Source: Bacteroidales bacterium (GTDB taxonomy: Bacteria; Bacteroidota; Bacteroidia; Bacteroidales; UBA932). Taken from it: a stretch of DNA of 64,000 nucleotides. Under the pieces are notes generated by a model, which saw nothing but the letters and a program-made list of their open reading frames with translations, was not told the DNA's origin and made no database searches. Position numbers and translations under genes: made by a program. Below are positions 15,903-24,991 of the stretch, piece after piece (position 1 is the stretch's first letter; the number at the start of each line of letters is the position of its first letter). The stretch spans positions 1-64,000 of the forward strand of contig JAKSJM010000001.1 in the NCBI GenBank assembly GCA_024398075.1, written 5' to 3'.

Positions 15903-16949
15903 ATGATAATCACAATTATTGGAAGTGGAATGATGGGCTCAGCTCTCGCATTCCCGGCATTTGAGAACGGACATGAGGTTCGTCTCGTAGGTACTCCTCT
16001 TGATAAGGAAATCATCGATGCATGTAAGAAGACAAATCAGCATCCAAAGTTTGAGATTCCGTTCCCTCAGGGAGTCAAGTATTACTATTTCGAGCAGTGG
16101 AAGGAAGCTGTAGAAGGCTGTGACTTCGTGATCGGAGGTGTATCTTCATTCGGCGTGGACTGGTTCCTCGAGGAGATTCTCTCAAATCTTGATCCTCAGA
16201 TTCCGGTGCTCTCTGTTACCAAGGGACTCATTAACCTTGAGGATGGCACCCTTATCTCTTACCCTGATTACTGGGAGAGAGGACTTGCAGCCAAGGGTAT
16301 CAAGCGCGAGATCTGCGCTATCGGAGGTCCTTGTACCTCTTATGAGCTCGTGTTCCACGATCAGACAGAAGTCGCTTTCTGCGGTCGCGATACGAAGACC
16401 ATCAAGATGATGAAGGAGGCGATGTCTACTGATTATTACCATATCTCTCTTACCAATGATGTGATAGGACTCGAGAGCGCTGTAGCATTGAAGAATGGAT
16501 ATGCTCTCGCAGTAGCCATGACCATTGGCCTTGTGAATAGACATCACGGAGCCGAGGCAGGCCTCCATTATAACAGCCAGGCAGGTGCTTTCTACCAGGC
16601 TGTCAAGGAGATGCGCTACCTTCTCGAGATGCAGGGCGCTAGCCGCGATTGCGAAAACATCGGTATCGGTGACCTCTACGTGACAGTTTATGGTGGTCGT
16701 ACAAGAAAGGTCGGCATTCTCCTCGGTGAGGGCAAGACCTACCAGGAGGCGATGGATATCCTCGCGGGAGTTACCCTCGAGAGTCTCGTCGTCGCCAGAA
16801 GAGTATATAAGGCAATGGAGAAGAAGGCCGAGCTCGGCAAGGCTGACCTTTCAATGTTCCCTATGCTCTGCCATGCTGCAGCTGTGCTTGACAATGGCAA
16901 GGATGCAGAGCTTCCTTGGGAGTCATTCACCTTTGATCAAACAATCTAA
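15903..16949 (+). CDS. GpsA-like NAD(P)-dependent dehydrogenase
   Basis: 348 residues. The N-terminal Rossmann motif is GSGMMGS (residues 7-13), and the second domain has ALKNGYALAVAM, which matches the ALKN catalytic-lysine segment of NAD(P)H glycerol-3-phosphate dehydrogenases. Further similarity lies in SVTKGLINLEDG and the late ERIGDLYVT-like GIGDLYVTVYGGRTRKVG stretch. The closest known activity is interconversion of glycerol 3-phosphate and dihydroxyacetone phosphate, but in this operon it may act on another phosphorylated polyol or keto compound. It is cytoplasmic, 3 bp after the preceding gene. It ends the first enzyme group; a BACON lipoprotein gene follows after 12 bp. Confidence 0.75.
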   Translation: MIITIIGSGMMGSALAFPAFENGHEVRLVGTPLDKEIIDACKKTNQHPKFEIPFPQGVKYYYFEQWKEAVEGCDFVIGGVSSFGVDWFLEEILSNLDPQIPVLSVTKGLINLEDGTLISYPDYWERGLAAKGIKREICAIGGPCTSYELVFHDQTEVAFCGRDTKTIKMMKEAMSTDYYHISLTNDVIGLESAVALKNGYALAVAMTIGLVNRHHGAEAGLHYNSQAGAFYQAVKEMRYLLEMQGASRDCENIGIGDLYVTVYGGRTRKVGILLGEGKTYQEAMDILAGVTLESLVVARRVYKAMEKKAELGKADLSMFPMLCHAAAVLDNGKDAELPWESFTFDQTI

Positions 16950-16961
16950 CCACATATCATT

Positions 16962-18887
16962 ATGAGAATCAAACAATTACTTCTTGTGGGTATAGCCATG
17001 ATGTCTCTCATTTCCTGTCAGAAGGAAGTAGAGCACTACATGAGACTGTCCACTAAGAACATCAGTGTCAGTGCTGACGGAGCTACTGTCACATTCGATG
17101 TTACCGCTGACGTTGTGTACAGGGTGAACAACGACTGTGACTTCGCTACTATCACCGATACTCAGACCATTGGTGATGTCACCACATTCACATTGAAAAT
17201 CGATGAGAATGTAACGGAAGATGCAAAGAAGAGCCAGATCCGTTTCATTGGTGACCATGTTACTCCGCTCAAGCTCGTCGTAGAGCAGCGCGGATTTGTG
17301 CCTTACGGCGTCAGCGAGACTGCATTCAATGTAGACGCCGCTGCTACTTCTGTTAAGTTCACCATTCTCGGTGAGAAGGCTTGGACTGCTTCTGTCGATA
17401 ATCCGTCGTTCAAGCTCAGCCAGACCAGCGGAGAAACAGGTACAGACGTCATTGTTACCTTCCCAGAGAACACAGGCGAGGACAATGCAGACGCTGTAGT
17501 GACAGTGATGATCAATGGCGAGACATTCACAGTGACCATCTCACAGAAGTCTCTCTTCTATACAGGTGTAGATCCTCAGGAGATATCTGTAAGCTACTCT
17601 GCTACAGAAGCTTCCTTCACTATCAGTACTCAGAAGGACTGGACTGTGACAAGCGATAACGCATCATTTGTCCCTACTCCTGCATCTGGTACTGGCAATG
17701 CTACCGTTACTGTAAACTTCCCAGAGAACACAAAGGAGGAAGTGAAGACTGCCAAGCTCACCGTGAAGATCGCAGAAAAGACCTTCGAGGTGAACATCAC
17801 TCAGGCCGCTGCTCCTAAGAAGGATTATGTGGACCTCAGTGCAAAGGGTACGGCTAACTGCTATATTGTCCCTCAGGCTGGCTATTATAAGTTCAATGCG
17901 AAGGTAAGAGGAAACGGCACCGTCCCTGCAACTCTCAGTGGCAAGTTTGGCGCTCTCGAGCCAGCATCAGTAATCGCTCTGTGGAGCACTACAAATGATG
18001 TTCAGGCTCCTCTCGCTCCAGATGCATTCATCAAGTATCTTGAGCTCGAGGATGGTTATGTCCGTTTCTTTGTCCCTGAGACTGTGACTGGCAATATGTC
18101 TATCGCTGCCCTTGATGCTGCAGGAAAGATTATCTGGTCATGGCATATCTGGTTCACGCAGACCCCTCAGAACATTGAGGGAGGCTCATTCACGTGGATG
18201 GACAGAAATCTTGGTGCAGTGACTACTGCCAAGGAAGGTCAGTTCGCCGCTCCTGGTTCAGCTGGATTCTTCTTCTCATGGGGCCGTAAGGATCCTATGA
18301 GACCACTCGGCTCATACGAGGAGACCGCATACGGTGACATCCAGTTCATCGGAACTTCTCTTTACAATGGCTACGAGTGGGGCGCAAACACTACCGAGAA
18401 GGCTGTATATCTCATCGAGAGAATGATCGCCGAGCCTACCAAGTACTATGAGGACGCAGGTAAGTTCTGGGTGGCTGAGGATGGTACTACCAAGCTCACC
18501 GACCTTTGGAATGATGCGGCAAAGACCATGTTTGACCCATGTCCTGCTGGATACCGCATCCCTAGCAAGGACCAGTTCACCACCCTGGCTACTGATGCCG
18601 GCATCGCTACCACAGCGAAGAAGTCATCTTCTACCGACTATACTGACAACTACAGTGCTGACAATCACTATTTCAAGTTCGGTAAGGTCATCTTCACCCT
18701 TGGTGGAGCATACACATTCAACAACAATGGTAATGTGGTCAATGGCGGTATCGACGGAAGATATTGCTCATCGACCTATAACACAAGCACCAACTGTTAT
18801 TGGATCAATGTTAACGCGACAGCTTACAATGTAAACAACTCTGGTGCTTGCACCCAGGGAGGTATGGTACGTTGTGTAAAGGAATAA
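16962..18887 (+). CDS. BACON-repeat surface lipoprotein with FISUMP domain
   Basis: 641 residues. A lipoprotein signal ends at Cys19 (SLISCQK). Three BACON-type beta-sandwich repeats follow (about 25-110, 112-205 and 207-290), each with the pattern aromatic/Trp, SDN or VDN, and closing VEQRG, ISQKS or ITQAA. After an intermediate region (about 295-415), a Fibrobacter succinogenes major paralogous domain begins with GGSFTWMDRNLGA and runs through FSWGRKDPM and CPAGYRIPS to the end. Such proteins sit on the outer surface beside SusC/SusD and probably bind glycan or other polymer. It directly precedes the SusC gene (4 bp). No catalytic motif was seen. Confidence 0.8.
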   Translation: MRIKQLLLVGIAMMSLISCQKEVEHYMRLSTKNISVSADGATVTFDVTADVVYRVNNDCDFATITDTQTIGDVTTFTLKIDENVTEDAKKSQIRFIGDHVTPLKLVVEQRGFVPYGVSETAFNVDAAATSVKFTILGEKAWTASVDNPSFKLSQTSGETGTDVIVTFPENTGEDNADAVVTVMINGETFTVTISQKSLFYTGVDPQEISVSYSATEASFTISTQKDWTVTSDNASFVPTPASGTGNATVTVNFPENTKEEVKTAKLTVKIAEKTFEVNITQAAAPKKDYVDLSAKGTANCYIVPQAGYYKFNAKVRGNGTVPATLSGKFGALEPASVIALWSTTNDVQAPLAPDAFIKYLELEDGYVRFFVPETVTGNMSIAALDAAGKIIWSWHIWFTQTPQNIEGGSFTWMDRNLGAVTTAKEGQFAAPGSAGFFFSWGRKDPMRPLGSYEETAYGDIQFIGTSLYNGYEWGANTTEKAVYLIERMIAEPTKYYEDAGKFWVAEDGTTKLTDLWNDAAKTMFDPCPAGYRIPSKDQFTTLATDAGIATTAKKSSSTDYTDNYSADNHYFKFGKVIFTLGGAYTFNNNGNVVNGGIDGRYCSSTYNTSTNCYWINVNATAYNVNNSGACTQGGMVRCVKE

Positions 18888-18891
18888 GCAT

Positions 18892-21800
18892 ATGAGAAAG
18901 TCAATAATATTAAGCCTCATTCTGGCCTTTGTTCTGCCTATCAGCGCATTTGCACAGAACACCCTGAAGGGAAAGGTATCAGATAAGACAGGTCCTGTAA
19001 TCGGCGCCATGGTTCATGATATGGCCACCGGCAAATGGGCCACAACAGACCTTGACGGCGCCTTCACTCTCGAAGGCGCATCAAAGGGCAACACTCTTGA
19101 GGTTACCTGCCTCGGTTACAATGCTCTCAGCTTCAAGTGGGATGGTGCTCAGCCATTGGCAATCACACTCACTGAGGATTCTATGGGACTTGACGAATCC
19201 ATTGTCATTGGTTATGGTTCTGTCAAGAAGAAGGACCTCACTGGTTCGGTAGGTGTGCTTAACAGCGCGACCCTCGAGCAGCAGAGTACTGCTCAGCTCT
19301 CACAGAGCCTTCAGGGTACTGTCCCTGGCCTCATGGTGACAAGAAGCAGCAGCATGCCTGGTGCCAGCGCATCCATCAAGGTGCGTGGTATCACCACCAT
19401 CACTGGTGACGGCTGCGACCCTCTTATCCTCGTGGATGGTATGGCGGTGAATAGCCTTGACAACATCTCACCTGACGATGTAGAGCAGATTACCGTCCTC
19501 AAGGACGCAGCATCTGCTTCCATCTATGGTGCGCGTGCTGCAGCTGGTGTCATCCTCGTCACCACAAAGAGCGCTCGCGAGGGAGATGTAGCCATCACCT
19601 ATAACGGAGAGTTTTCTGTCATCACTGCTTCAGAGCGTGCAGAGTTCCTCACCGATCCGCTCAACTACATGAATATGTTCAATGAGTACAAGTGGAACGA
19701 CGCGGGCAACCCTACAGGTGGTGACTATCAGCAGTATGCTCAGGATTACATCGAGAACTATTTCGCGATGAACGCACTTGATCCTATCGAGTATCCAAAC
19801 TTCGACTGGAAGAGCGCTATCCTCAAGCAGTGGGCTCCTCGTCACAAGCACTCTATGACTATGTCATACGGAAACAAGGTGGTAAAGACACGTGTTTCTG
19901 CTTCTTACGAGAAGACCGATGCTCTCTACGAGGGCTCAAGCCATGAGCGTATCATGGCCAGAATGAAGAACAACTATAAGATCAGCAAGCATCTCAGCGG
20001 AGACTTCGACATCTCTTTCAAGCATGCTACCAAGCTTGATCCTCAGACTACTCCTCTTCAGGCTGCGAACATGTATCCAAGCATCTATCTTGGACTCTAC
20101 CCAGATGATCGTATCGGACCTTCAAAGACCGGTTCAAATACTCTCGCAGTTCTTAAGGAAGGTGGTTATGTTTCGAATAGAAATGACTACATTACCGGTA
20201 GAATTGCACTCACATACAGCCCATTTGAGGACTTCAACATCACGGGTAGCTTCACTCCTACTTTCTCTCTCACAAAGAAGAAGGATTGGAGCAGAGCCAT
20301 TCCTTACTATGATGCATACGATACAGCACTAATGCTTGGTTATGTAAGTGGACATACCACCAATGACCTTACTGAGACCCGCGCTGATGCGAATACATTC
20401 GAGACCCAGGTAGTGGCAACATACGACCACAACTTCGCCAATGCCCATAGCCTCAATCTCATGGCTGGTTATGAGGAGTACAGTCGCTTCTCAGAGAGCA
20501 TGTCTACCAAGTCAGTAGGTCTTGAGCTCGGTAACTTCCCTTATCTTGATCTTGCAAACCTCAAGAACCTCACTCCTACAGGTGATGCCAACGAGAATGC
20601 ATACCGTTCATTCTTCGGCCGACTTATGTACAACTACAAGAGCCGCTACTATGTCCAGCTCAATGCACGTGCCGATGGTTCCAGCCGCTTCCATAAGGAT
20701 TCTCGCTGGGGATTCTTCCCATCAGCATCACTCGGTTGGGTAGTCAGCAACGAAGGCTTCATGGAGAATGTGAAACCAGTCAGCTACCTTAAGCTTCGTG
20801 CTTCTGTGGGTACCCTTGGTAACGAGCGTATCGGTAACTATCCATGGCAGTCAAGCATTAGTTTCAACAATGCTATCATGTATGACCAGACAAATCAGAT
20901 CCTTTCTCAGATGACTGGAGCACAGACTTCATATGCTGTACAGGACATTACCTGGGAGACTACATGGAGCTACGATTTCGGTGTTGATGCATCATTCCTT
21001 GAGAATAGACTCGACTTTACAGCTGATTACTATTACAAGGAGACCAAGGATATGCTTCTTGATGTGAAGATTCCTTCATTCATGGGATATGGTGATCCTT
21101 CACGTAACGCAGGAACCATGTTCACCCGTGGTTGGGAAGTGAAGGTAGGCTGGAGAGATAAGATCGGCGATTTCAGCTACTCTATTGGCGCTAACCTCTC
21201 TGACTCAAGGTCTATCATGGGTAACCTGAATGGTACCGTGTTCATGGGTGACCAGATCATCACTGAGGGTGAGGAGTATCATGCATGGTATGGTTACAAG
21301 TCATCAGGTATTTTCCAGACTGCTGAAGACGTGGCTAATGCTCCTACCCAGCTTATCGCCACCCTTGGTCCTGGTGATATCGGATACCTTGACCTTTCTG
21401 GTCCAAAGAATGAGGAGGGTGTCGCTGAGCCAGACGGACTCATCAACGCTACTTATGACAAGACCATACTTGGAAGCTCGCTTCCACACTACATCTTTGG
21501 TGGAAATATCAACCTCGGATGGAAGAACTGGAGCTTCGGCGTTCTCTTCAATGGCGTAGCAAAGCAGCTTAGCCGCGTGACTGGTTATATGGTTAGACCA
21601 TTCTACAGCCAGTGGCTCGCAGCTCCTGCATGCTATCTTAACGCTGATGGTACAAGAAACTACTGGAGCGCGTATAACACTGCAGAGCAGAATGCCAAGG
21701 CTGAGTATCCTAAGCTCTGCTACACTTCTTCAGAGAAGAACAACTATGAGATGTCAGACTACTGGCTCATGGATGGCAGCTACTTCCGTATCAAGAACAT

Positions 21801-21984
21801 CAATCTCGGATACACAGTACCTTCCAAGGCAGTGGCAAAGATGGGCCTCAAGGGACTTCGTCTTTACTTCAATGCTGACGATCCATTCTGCTTCGATCAC
21901 TACCTTAAGGGCTGGGATCCAGAGCAGACTACGAACTCTTACATCGCCAGAACATTCACAATGGGTGTTGACATCAAATTCTAA
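18892..21984 (+). CDS. SusC-like TonB-dependent outer-membrane transporter
   Basis: 1030 residues. Signal peptide (MRKSIILSLILAFVLPISAFAQ), carboxypeptidase-D regulatory-like domain (about 23-105), TonB-box-like DESIVIGYG (about 103-111), plug domain with TAQLSQSLQGTVPG and ITTITGDGCDPLILVDGM, then a long barrel ending in the aromatic-rich FTMGVDIKF. It forms the energised pore that imports bound oligomers with the SusD protein encoded 6 bp downstream. It is in the outer membrane. It differs clearly from the SusC at 61564-64000 of the mannan locus, so a different ligand is likely. The plug lacks the common PG-N-dense repeats of sugar-specific SusCs, but this is not diagnostic. Confidence 0.93.
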   Translation: MRKSIILSLILAFVLPISAFAQNTLKGKVSDKTGPVIGAMVHDMATGKWATTDLDGAFTLEGASKGNTLEVTCLGYNALSFKWDGAQPLAITLTEDSMGLDESIVIGYGSVKKKDLTGSVGVLNSATLEQQSTAQLSQSLQGTVPGLMVTRSSSMPGASASIKVRGITTITGDGCDPLILVDGMAVNSLDNISPDDVEQITVLKDAASASIYGARAAAGVILVTTKSAREGDVAITYNGEFSVITASERAEFLTDPLNYMNMFNEYKWNDAGNPTGGDYQQYAQDYIENYFAMNALDPIEYPNFDWKSAILKQWAPRHKHSMTMSYGNKVVKTRVSASYEKTDALYEGSSHERIMARMKNNYKISKHLSGDFDISFKHATKLDPQTTPLQAANMYPSIYLGLYPDDRIGPSKTGSNTLAVLKEGGYVSNRNDYITGRIALTYSPFEDFNITGSFTPTFSLTKKKDWSRAIPYYDAYDTALMLGYVSGHTTNDLTETRADANTFETQVVATYDHNFANAHSLNLMAGYEEYSRFSESMSTKSVGLELGNFPYLDLANLKNLTPTGDANENAYRSFFGRLMYNYKSRYYVQLNARADGSSRFHKDSRWGFFPSASLGWVVSNEGFMENVKPVSYLKLRASVGTLGNERIGNYPWQSSISFNNAIMYDQTNQILSQMTGAQTSYAVQDITWETTWSYDFGVDASFLENRLDFTADYYYKETKDMLLDVKIPSFMGYGDPSRNAGTMFTRGWEVKVGWRDKIGDFSYSIGANLSDSRSIMGNLNGTVFMGDQIITEGEEYHAWYGYKSSGIFQTAEDVANAPTQLIATLGPGDIGYLDLSGPKNEEGVAEPDGLINATYDKTILGSSLPHYIFGGNINLGWKNWSFGVLFNGVAKQLSRVTGYMVRPFYSQWLAAPACYLNADGTRNYWSAYNTAEQNAKAEYPKLCYTSSEKNNYEMSDYWLMDGSYFRIKNINLGYTVPSKAVAKMGLKGLRLYFNADDPFCFDHYLKGWDPEQTTNSYIARTFTMGVDIKF

Positions 21985-21990
21985 TCAGGT

Positions 21991-23694
21991 ATGAAAAAGT
22001 TTAGATACATTATAGCCATCGTTACCGCACTCGTGCTCGGCTCTTCGTGTGCGAAGCTCGACCTGAATCCTCTTAGCCAGGCTTCAAGCGAGAACTGGTA
22101 TTCAGATGCAGACGAGATCGTTATCTCGCTCAACGACCTCTACAGAACATATCTCTATGGTATGCATGTGGAGTATTGGACAGACCGTCGTACAGACGAC
22201 TGGGCACAGAGAGACCAGGTATATGAATTCTGCAATGGTTCTGTGACAAGTACCACCTCTACATTTATCACTTATTGGGAGAACAGCTACAAGGGTATCA
22301 GCCGTGCAAACCGTATCATCGAAGCCATCGACACCAGGTATGCAGACGATCCATCAATGCTTCCATTCAAGGCTGAAGCAGCATTCTTCAGGGCGTTCCT
22401 TTATGGCCGTATGATGCTTCTTTGGGGTGATGTTCCTTTCTATGTAGGCACACTCGATCTCGATGAGGCATTCAAGATGGGCCGTACATCTACAAGTGTT
22501 ATCAAGGAGCAGGTAATGAAGGACTTCCAGTTCGCTATCGATAACCTTCCTGTCGATAATCACGTAAAGGGCATCTGGAGAGTGAACAAGAACGTAGCCC
22601 TTGGTATCGCAGCTCGTTTCTGTCTCAATGTAAAGGATTGGGAGAAGGCAGCTGACTATGCAAAGCAGGTCATTGATTCTGGCGCTTATTCTCTGTACTA
22701 TTCGTCTACAGACCCTGCAGACAGCTATGGTGAGCTCTTCCGTGACAAGACCATGAACACTGAGATCCTTTGGTCTATCCCTTATTCATACGCTCTCGAG
22801 ACTTCACAGTCAATCAAGAGCTGGGTTCTCAGAACTGCTGGTGGAAATAACACCGCTCAGCCTTCATGGGATCTTCTTGCAGCTTATGAGTGTACCGATG
22901 GTAAGCCTATCGATGAGTCACCACTTTTCGATTGCCACGATCCATACAAGAACCGTGACCCACGCTGCTGCATGACCTTCGTTGCTCCTGGAACCACCAT
23001 CTATGGTGTAGAGTTCAATCCAGAGCCATCTTTCACCACCACTCTCAAGGATGGTGAGATGGTCAAGAACAAGGACAACAAGACTCAGGATCAGTACGCA
23101 GCGTATAACAGCACATGTTTGCGCAAGGGCGCTCAGCCTGAGTGGAGAGATCCTATCTACAGCGAGAACCCTTGGATCATGCTCAGATATGCTGATGTCC
23201 TCCTTATGTACGCTGAGGCCAAGTGTGAGATGAACAGCATCGATGGTAGCGTCCTCAATGCAATCAATGACATCCGTGCACGTGCTTATGGCGTGAAGAG
23301 AGGTGATACTGACAAGTATCCTGAGATCACCGAGACCGACCAGACAAAGCTTCGCCGTCTCATCCGCAAGGAGCGTCGTGTAGAACTTGCATGGGAGGGA
23401 CGTCGCTTCTTCGACCTTCGTAGATGGGGCTGGCTTGAAAAGGTATACAGCATCCACTACTATGGTCACCTCAATGCTACTCAGATCAAGAAGTACTATG
23501 CAGATGGTAACTGGTACTGGCCAGAGACTCCAGACATCGATGAAGATGGTTTCGCAGACTTCACCCAGATGTTTGACAAGGGCCTCATCCAGCGTTACGG
23601 CCTTCATGTATATGATCCTAAGGTAGAGCTTTTCCCTATCCCTAATGAAGATATCATCATTAATGATAATCTTGTTCAGAACCCTGGTTATTAG
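21991..23694 (+). CDS. SusD-like substrate-binding lipoprotein
   Basis: 567 residues. Lipobox ends at Cys20 (LGSSCAKL). The RagB/SusD fold is shown by the N-terminal LNPLSQASSENWYSDADEI stretch, the helical TPR-like region with ISRANRIIEAID and AEAAFFRAFLYGRMM, and the C-terminal block RKERRVELAWEGRRFFDLRRW. It caps SusC at the cell surface and captures the ligand. Aromatic residues are frequent in the middle (GVEFNPEPSF and nearby), but the binding site cannot be assigned by eye. The gene is 6 bp after susC and 15 bp before an unassigned conserved gene. Confidence 0.93.
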   Translation: MKKFRYIIAIVTALVLGSSCAKLDLNPLSQASSENWYSDADEIVISLNDLYRTYLYGMHVEYWTDRRTDDWAQRDQVYEFCNGSVTSTTSTFITYWENSYKGISRANRIIEAIDTRYADDPSMLPFKAEAAFFRAFLYGRMMLLWGDVPFYVGTLDLDEAFKMGRTSTSVIKEQVMKDFQFAIDNLPVDNHVKGIWRVNKNVALGIAARFCLNVKDWEKAADYAKQVIDSGAYSLYYSSTDPADSYGELFRDKTMNTEILWSIPYSYALETSQSIKSWVLRTAGGNNTAQPSWDLLAAYECTDGKPIDESPLFDCHDPYKNRDPRCCMTFVAPGTTIYGVEFNPEPSFTTTLKDGEMVKNKDNKTQDQYAAYNSTCLRKGAQPEWRDPIYSENPWIMLRYADVLLMYAEAKCEMNSIDGSVLNAINDIRARAYGVKRGDTDKYPEITETDQTKLRRLIRKERRVELAWEGRRFFDLRRWGWLEKVYSIHYYGHLNATQIKKYYADGNWYWPETPDIDEDGFADFTQMFDKGLIQRYGLHVYDPKVELFPIPNEDIIINDNLVQNPGY

Positions 23695-23709
23695 TATATT
23701 TGGAAAATT

Positions 23710-24660
23710 ATGAGTGTAGATGAATTATTGCTCCGCAGTAGATTCACGCCGCTGAAGAACATACTGTCCTACGATGTGTTCAACACAGGTCTTAATGGAT
23801 GGATGACTTTGATGCCAAATTTTACGGAGTATCCAGATTTTGATGTACCGAAGACACTGGTCTGCAAAGACCAGTGGCCTCCGGTCATGCTGAGCTCAGC
23901 AACATATAGATATCCTGGCACACATGGCGCAATGTCAGGAACATATAGTCTTAAGCTTTCCACAAGGCCTATTGCTGCTCCATATACGGAGATTCCAGCT
24001 CCAGGGTGTCTAGGACATGCTATCAAGAGGCTTTCGTTCTATCGCCCAGGCTGTAGATATCTTCAGATGGAGTGCTGGTTCTCATATACAGCAGAGCAGG
24101 ATGCGATGGACCCTGATGATAGACCACAGCCAGGGCTTCATGAGAATTCAATCCGAGATTTCGGAATGGGTTTCGATGTCCAGGAAGGTGGCAAGAGATA
24201 TCATGTAGGTATGCGTTACCTGAATGCAGTCGACGGAAAAATGGTACAGAGATGGCAGTATGAGAGCGCCACCCCTGGCACTGACAAGGACTGGGCCTTT
24301 GGTCTGGAAGGTGATTGGTGCAAGAGAGGTGTAGACCCATGGTGGTTCGGCAAAAGATATCCTGATGGAAGCCATGATGGTTTCCAGTGGCTCGAGGATG
24401 GTCATCAGAAGCTCTGTTATAACGAGACAGACTGCAAACTCAACTGGCAGTACATGCGCTTGAAGATCGATACTCAGAAGCGCGAGTATGTAGAGTGTCA
24501 GTGTCAGGACAGGATCTGGGACATGAGAGGAATTCCATGTGATACCGTAGATGCATACGGACGCATTGATAACCTTATCAATCCTTTGTTCTGGGTCGGC
24601 ACAGACACAAACAGAAGAGTATTCCTTTATGTTGACTCAGTAGTTGTTTCTCAGGAATAA
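23710..24660 (+). CDS. unassigned protein, possibly DUF6772-like (316 aa)
   Basis: 316 residues without signal peptide or membrane segment, so probably cytoplasmic. It is rich in tryptophan, tyrosine and short beta-like runs (GAMSGTYSLKLSTRP, RYLQMECWFSYT, FGMGFDVQEGGKRYHVGMRY, YMRLKIDTQKREYVECQCQD, RRVFLYVDSVVVSQE), which suggests a lectin- or laminin-G-like beta-sandwich. I have a weak recollection of similarity to DUF6772 proteins and could not check it. No catalytic motif is evident. It is tightly linked to the next small gene (1 bp gap), so the two may act together, perhaps in binding the imported compound. A start upstream of 23710 is unlikely because the SusD stop is at 23694. Confidence 0.55.
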   Translation: MSVDELLLRSRFTPLKNILSYDVFNTGLNGWMTLMPNFTEYPDFDVPKTLVCKDQWPPVMLSSATYRYPGTHGAMSGTYSLKLSTRPIAAPYTEIPAPGCLGHAIKRLSFYRPGCRYLQMECWFSYTAEQDAMDPDDRPQPGLHENSIRDFGMGFDVQEGGKRYHVGMRYLNAVDGKMVQRWQYESATPGTDKDWAFGLEGDWCKRGVDPWWFGKRYPDGSHDGFQWLEDGHQKLCYNETDCKLNWQYMRLKIDTQKREYVECQCQDRIWDMRGIPCDTVDAYGRIDNLINPLFWVGTDTNRRVFLYVDSVVVSQE

Positions 24661-24661
24661 G

Positions 24662-24991
24662 ATGAAGACATTCAACGACTCTCACCTTGAGGTGAAGAAA
24701 TTTTTCTCAGGCCCATTTGAGACCCACCCTTATGAGGTGGGCTGGGCCGATGAGGCCATCTTCTTTGTAATGGTTGAGAAGGTGGAGGGAGATCCTGTCA
24801 TGAAGGCTCATGTGCAGCTCTCTCAGGATGGTGTCCATTGGGCTGATGATGATACGCCAGAGGCAGTCATCACGGGTTTGGGACAGCATATTATAAAAGT
24901 AAATCCTAACTTTGGCAACTACATCCGTATCCGTGTGGACATTTCGGGTGGCCAAATGTTCCTGAACATACATATTGCATGCAAAGGTTAA
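24662..24991 (+). CDS. small beta-rich protein of unknown function (109 aa)
   Basis: 109 residues starting at ATG 24662, 1 bp after the preceding stop; an in-frame ATG at 24644 lies inside that gene and is not preferred. The chain looks like a compact beta-sandwich (AIFFVMVEKVEGD, MKAHVQLSQDGVHWADD, IIKVNPNFGNYIRIRVDISG, MFLNIHIACKG). There is no signal peptide, so it is probably cytoplasmic. The pattern resembles small domains that bind the surface of a partner, but I know no function. Its end overlaps the start of the following lipoprotein gene by 13 bp, so translation is coupled. It is probably a companion of the 316-residue protein upstream. Confidence 0.6.
   Translation: MKTFNDSHLEVKKFFSGPFETHPYEVGWADEAIFFVMVEKVEGDPVMKAHVQLSQDGVHWADDDTPEAVITGLGQHIIKVNPNFGNYIRIRVDISGGQMFLNIHIACKG

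Noticed and set aside
22918..23607. 229-aa minus-strand frame opposite SusD
   Set aside because: Shadow of a highly biased coding strand; no start signal or recognisable domain.
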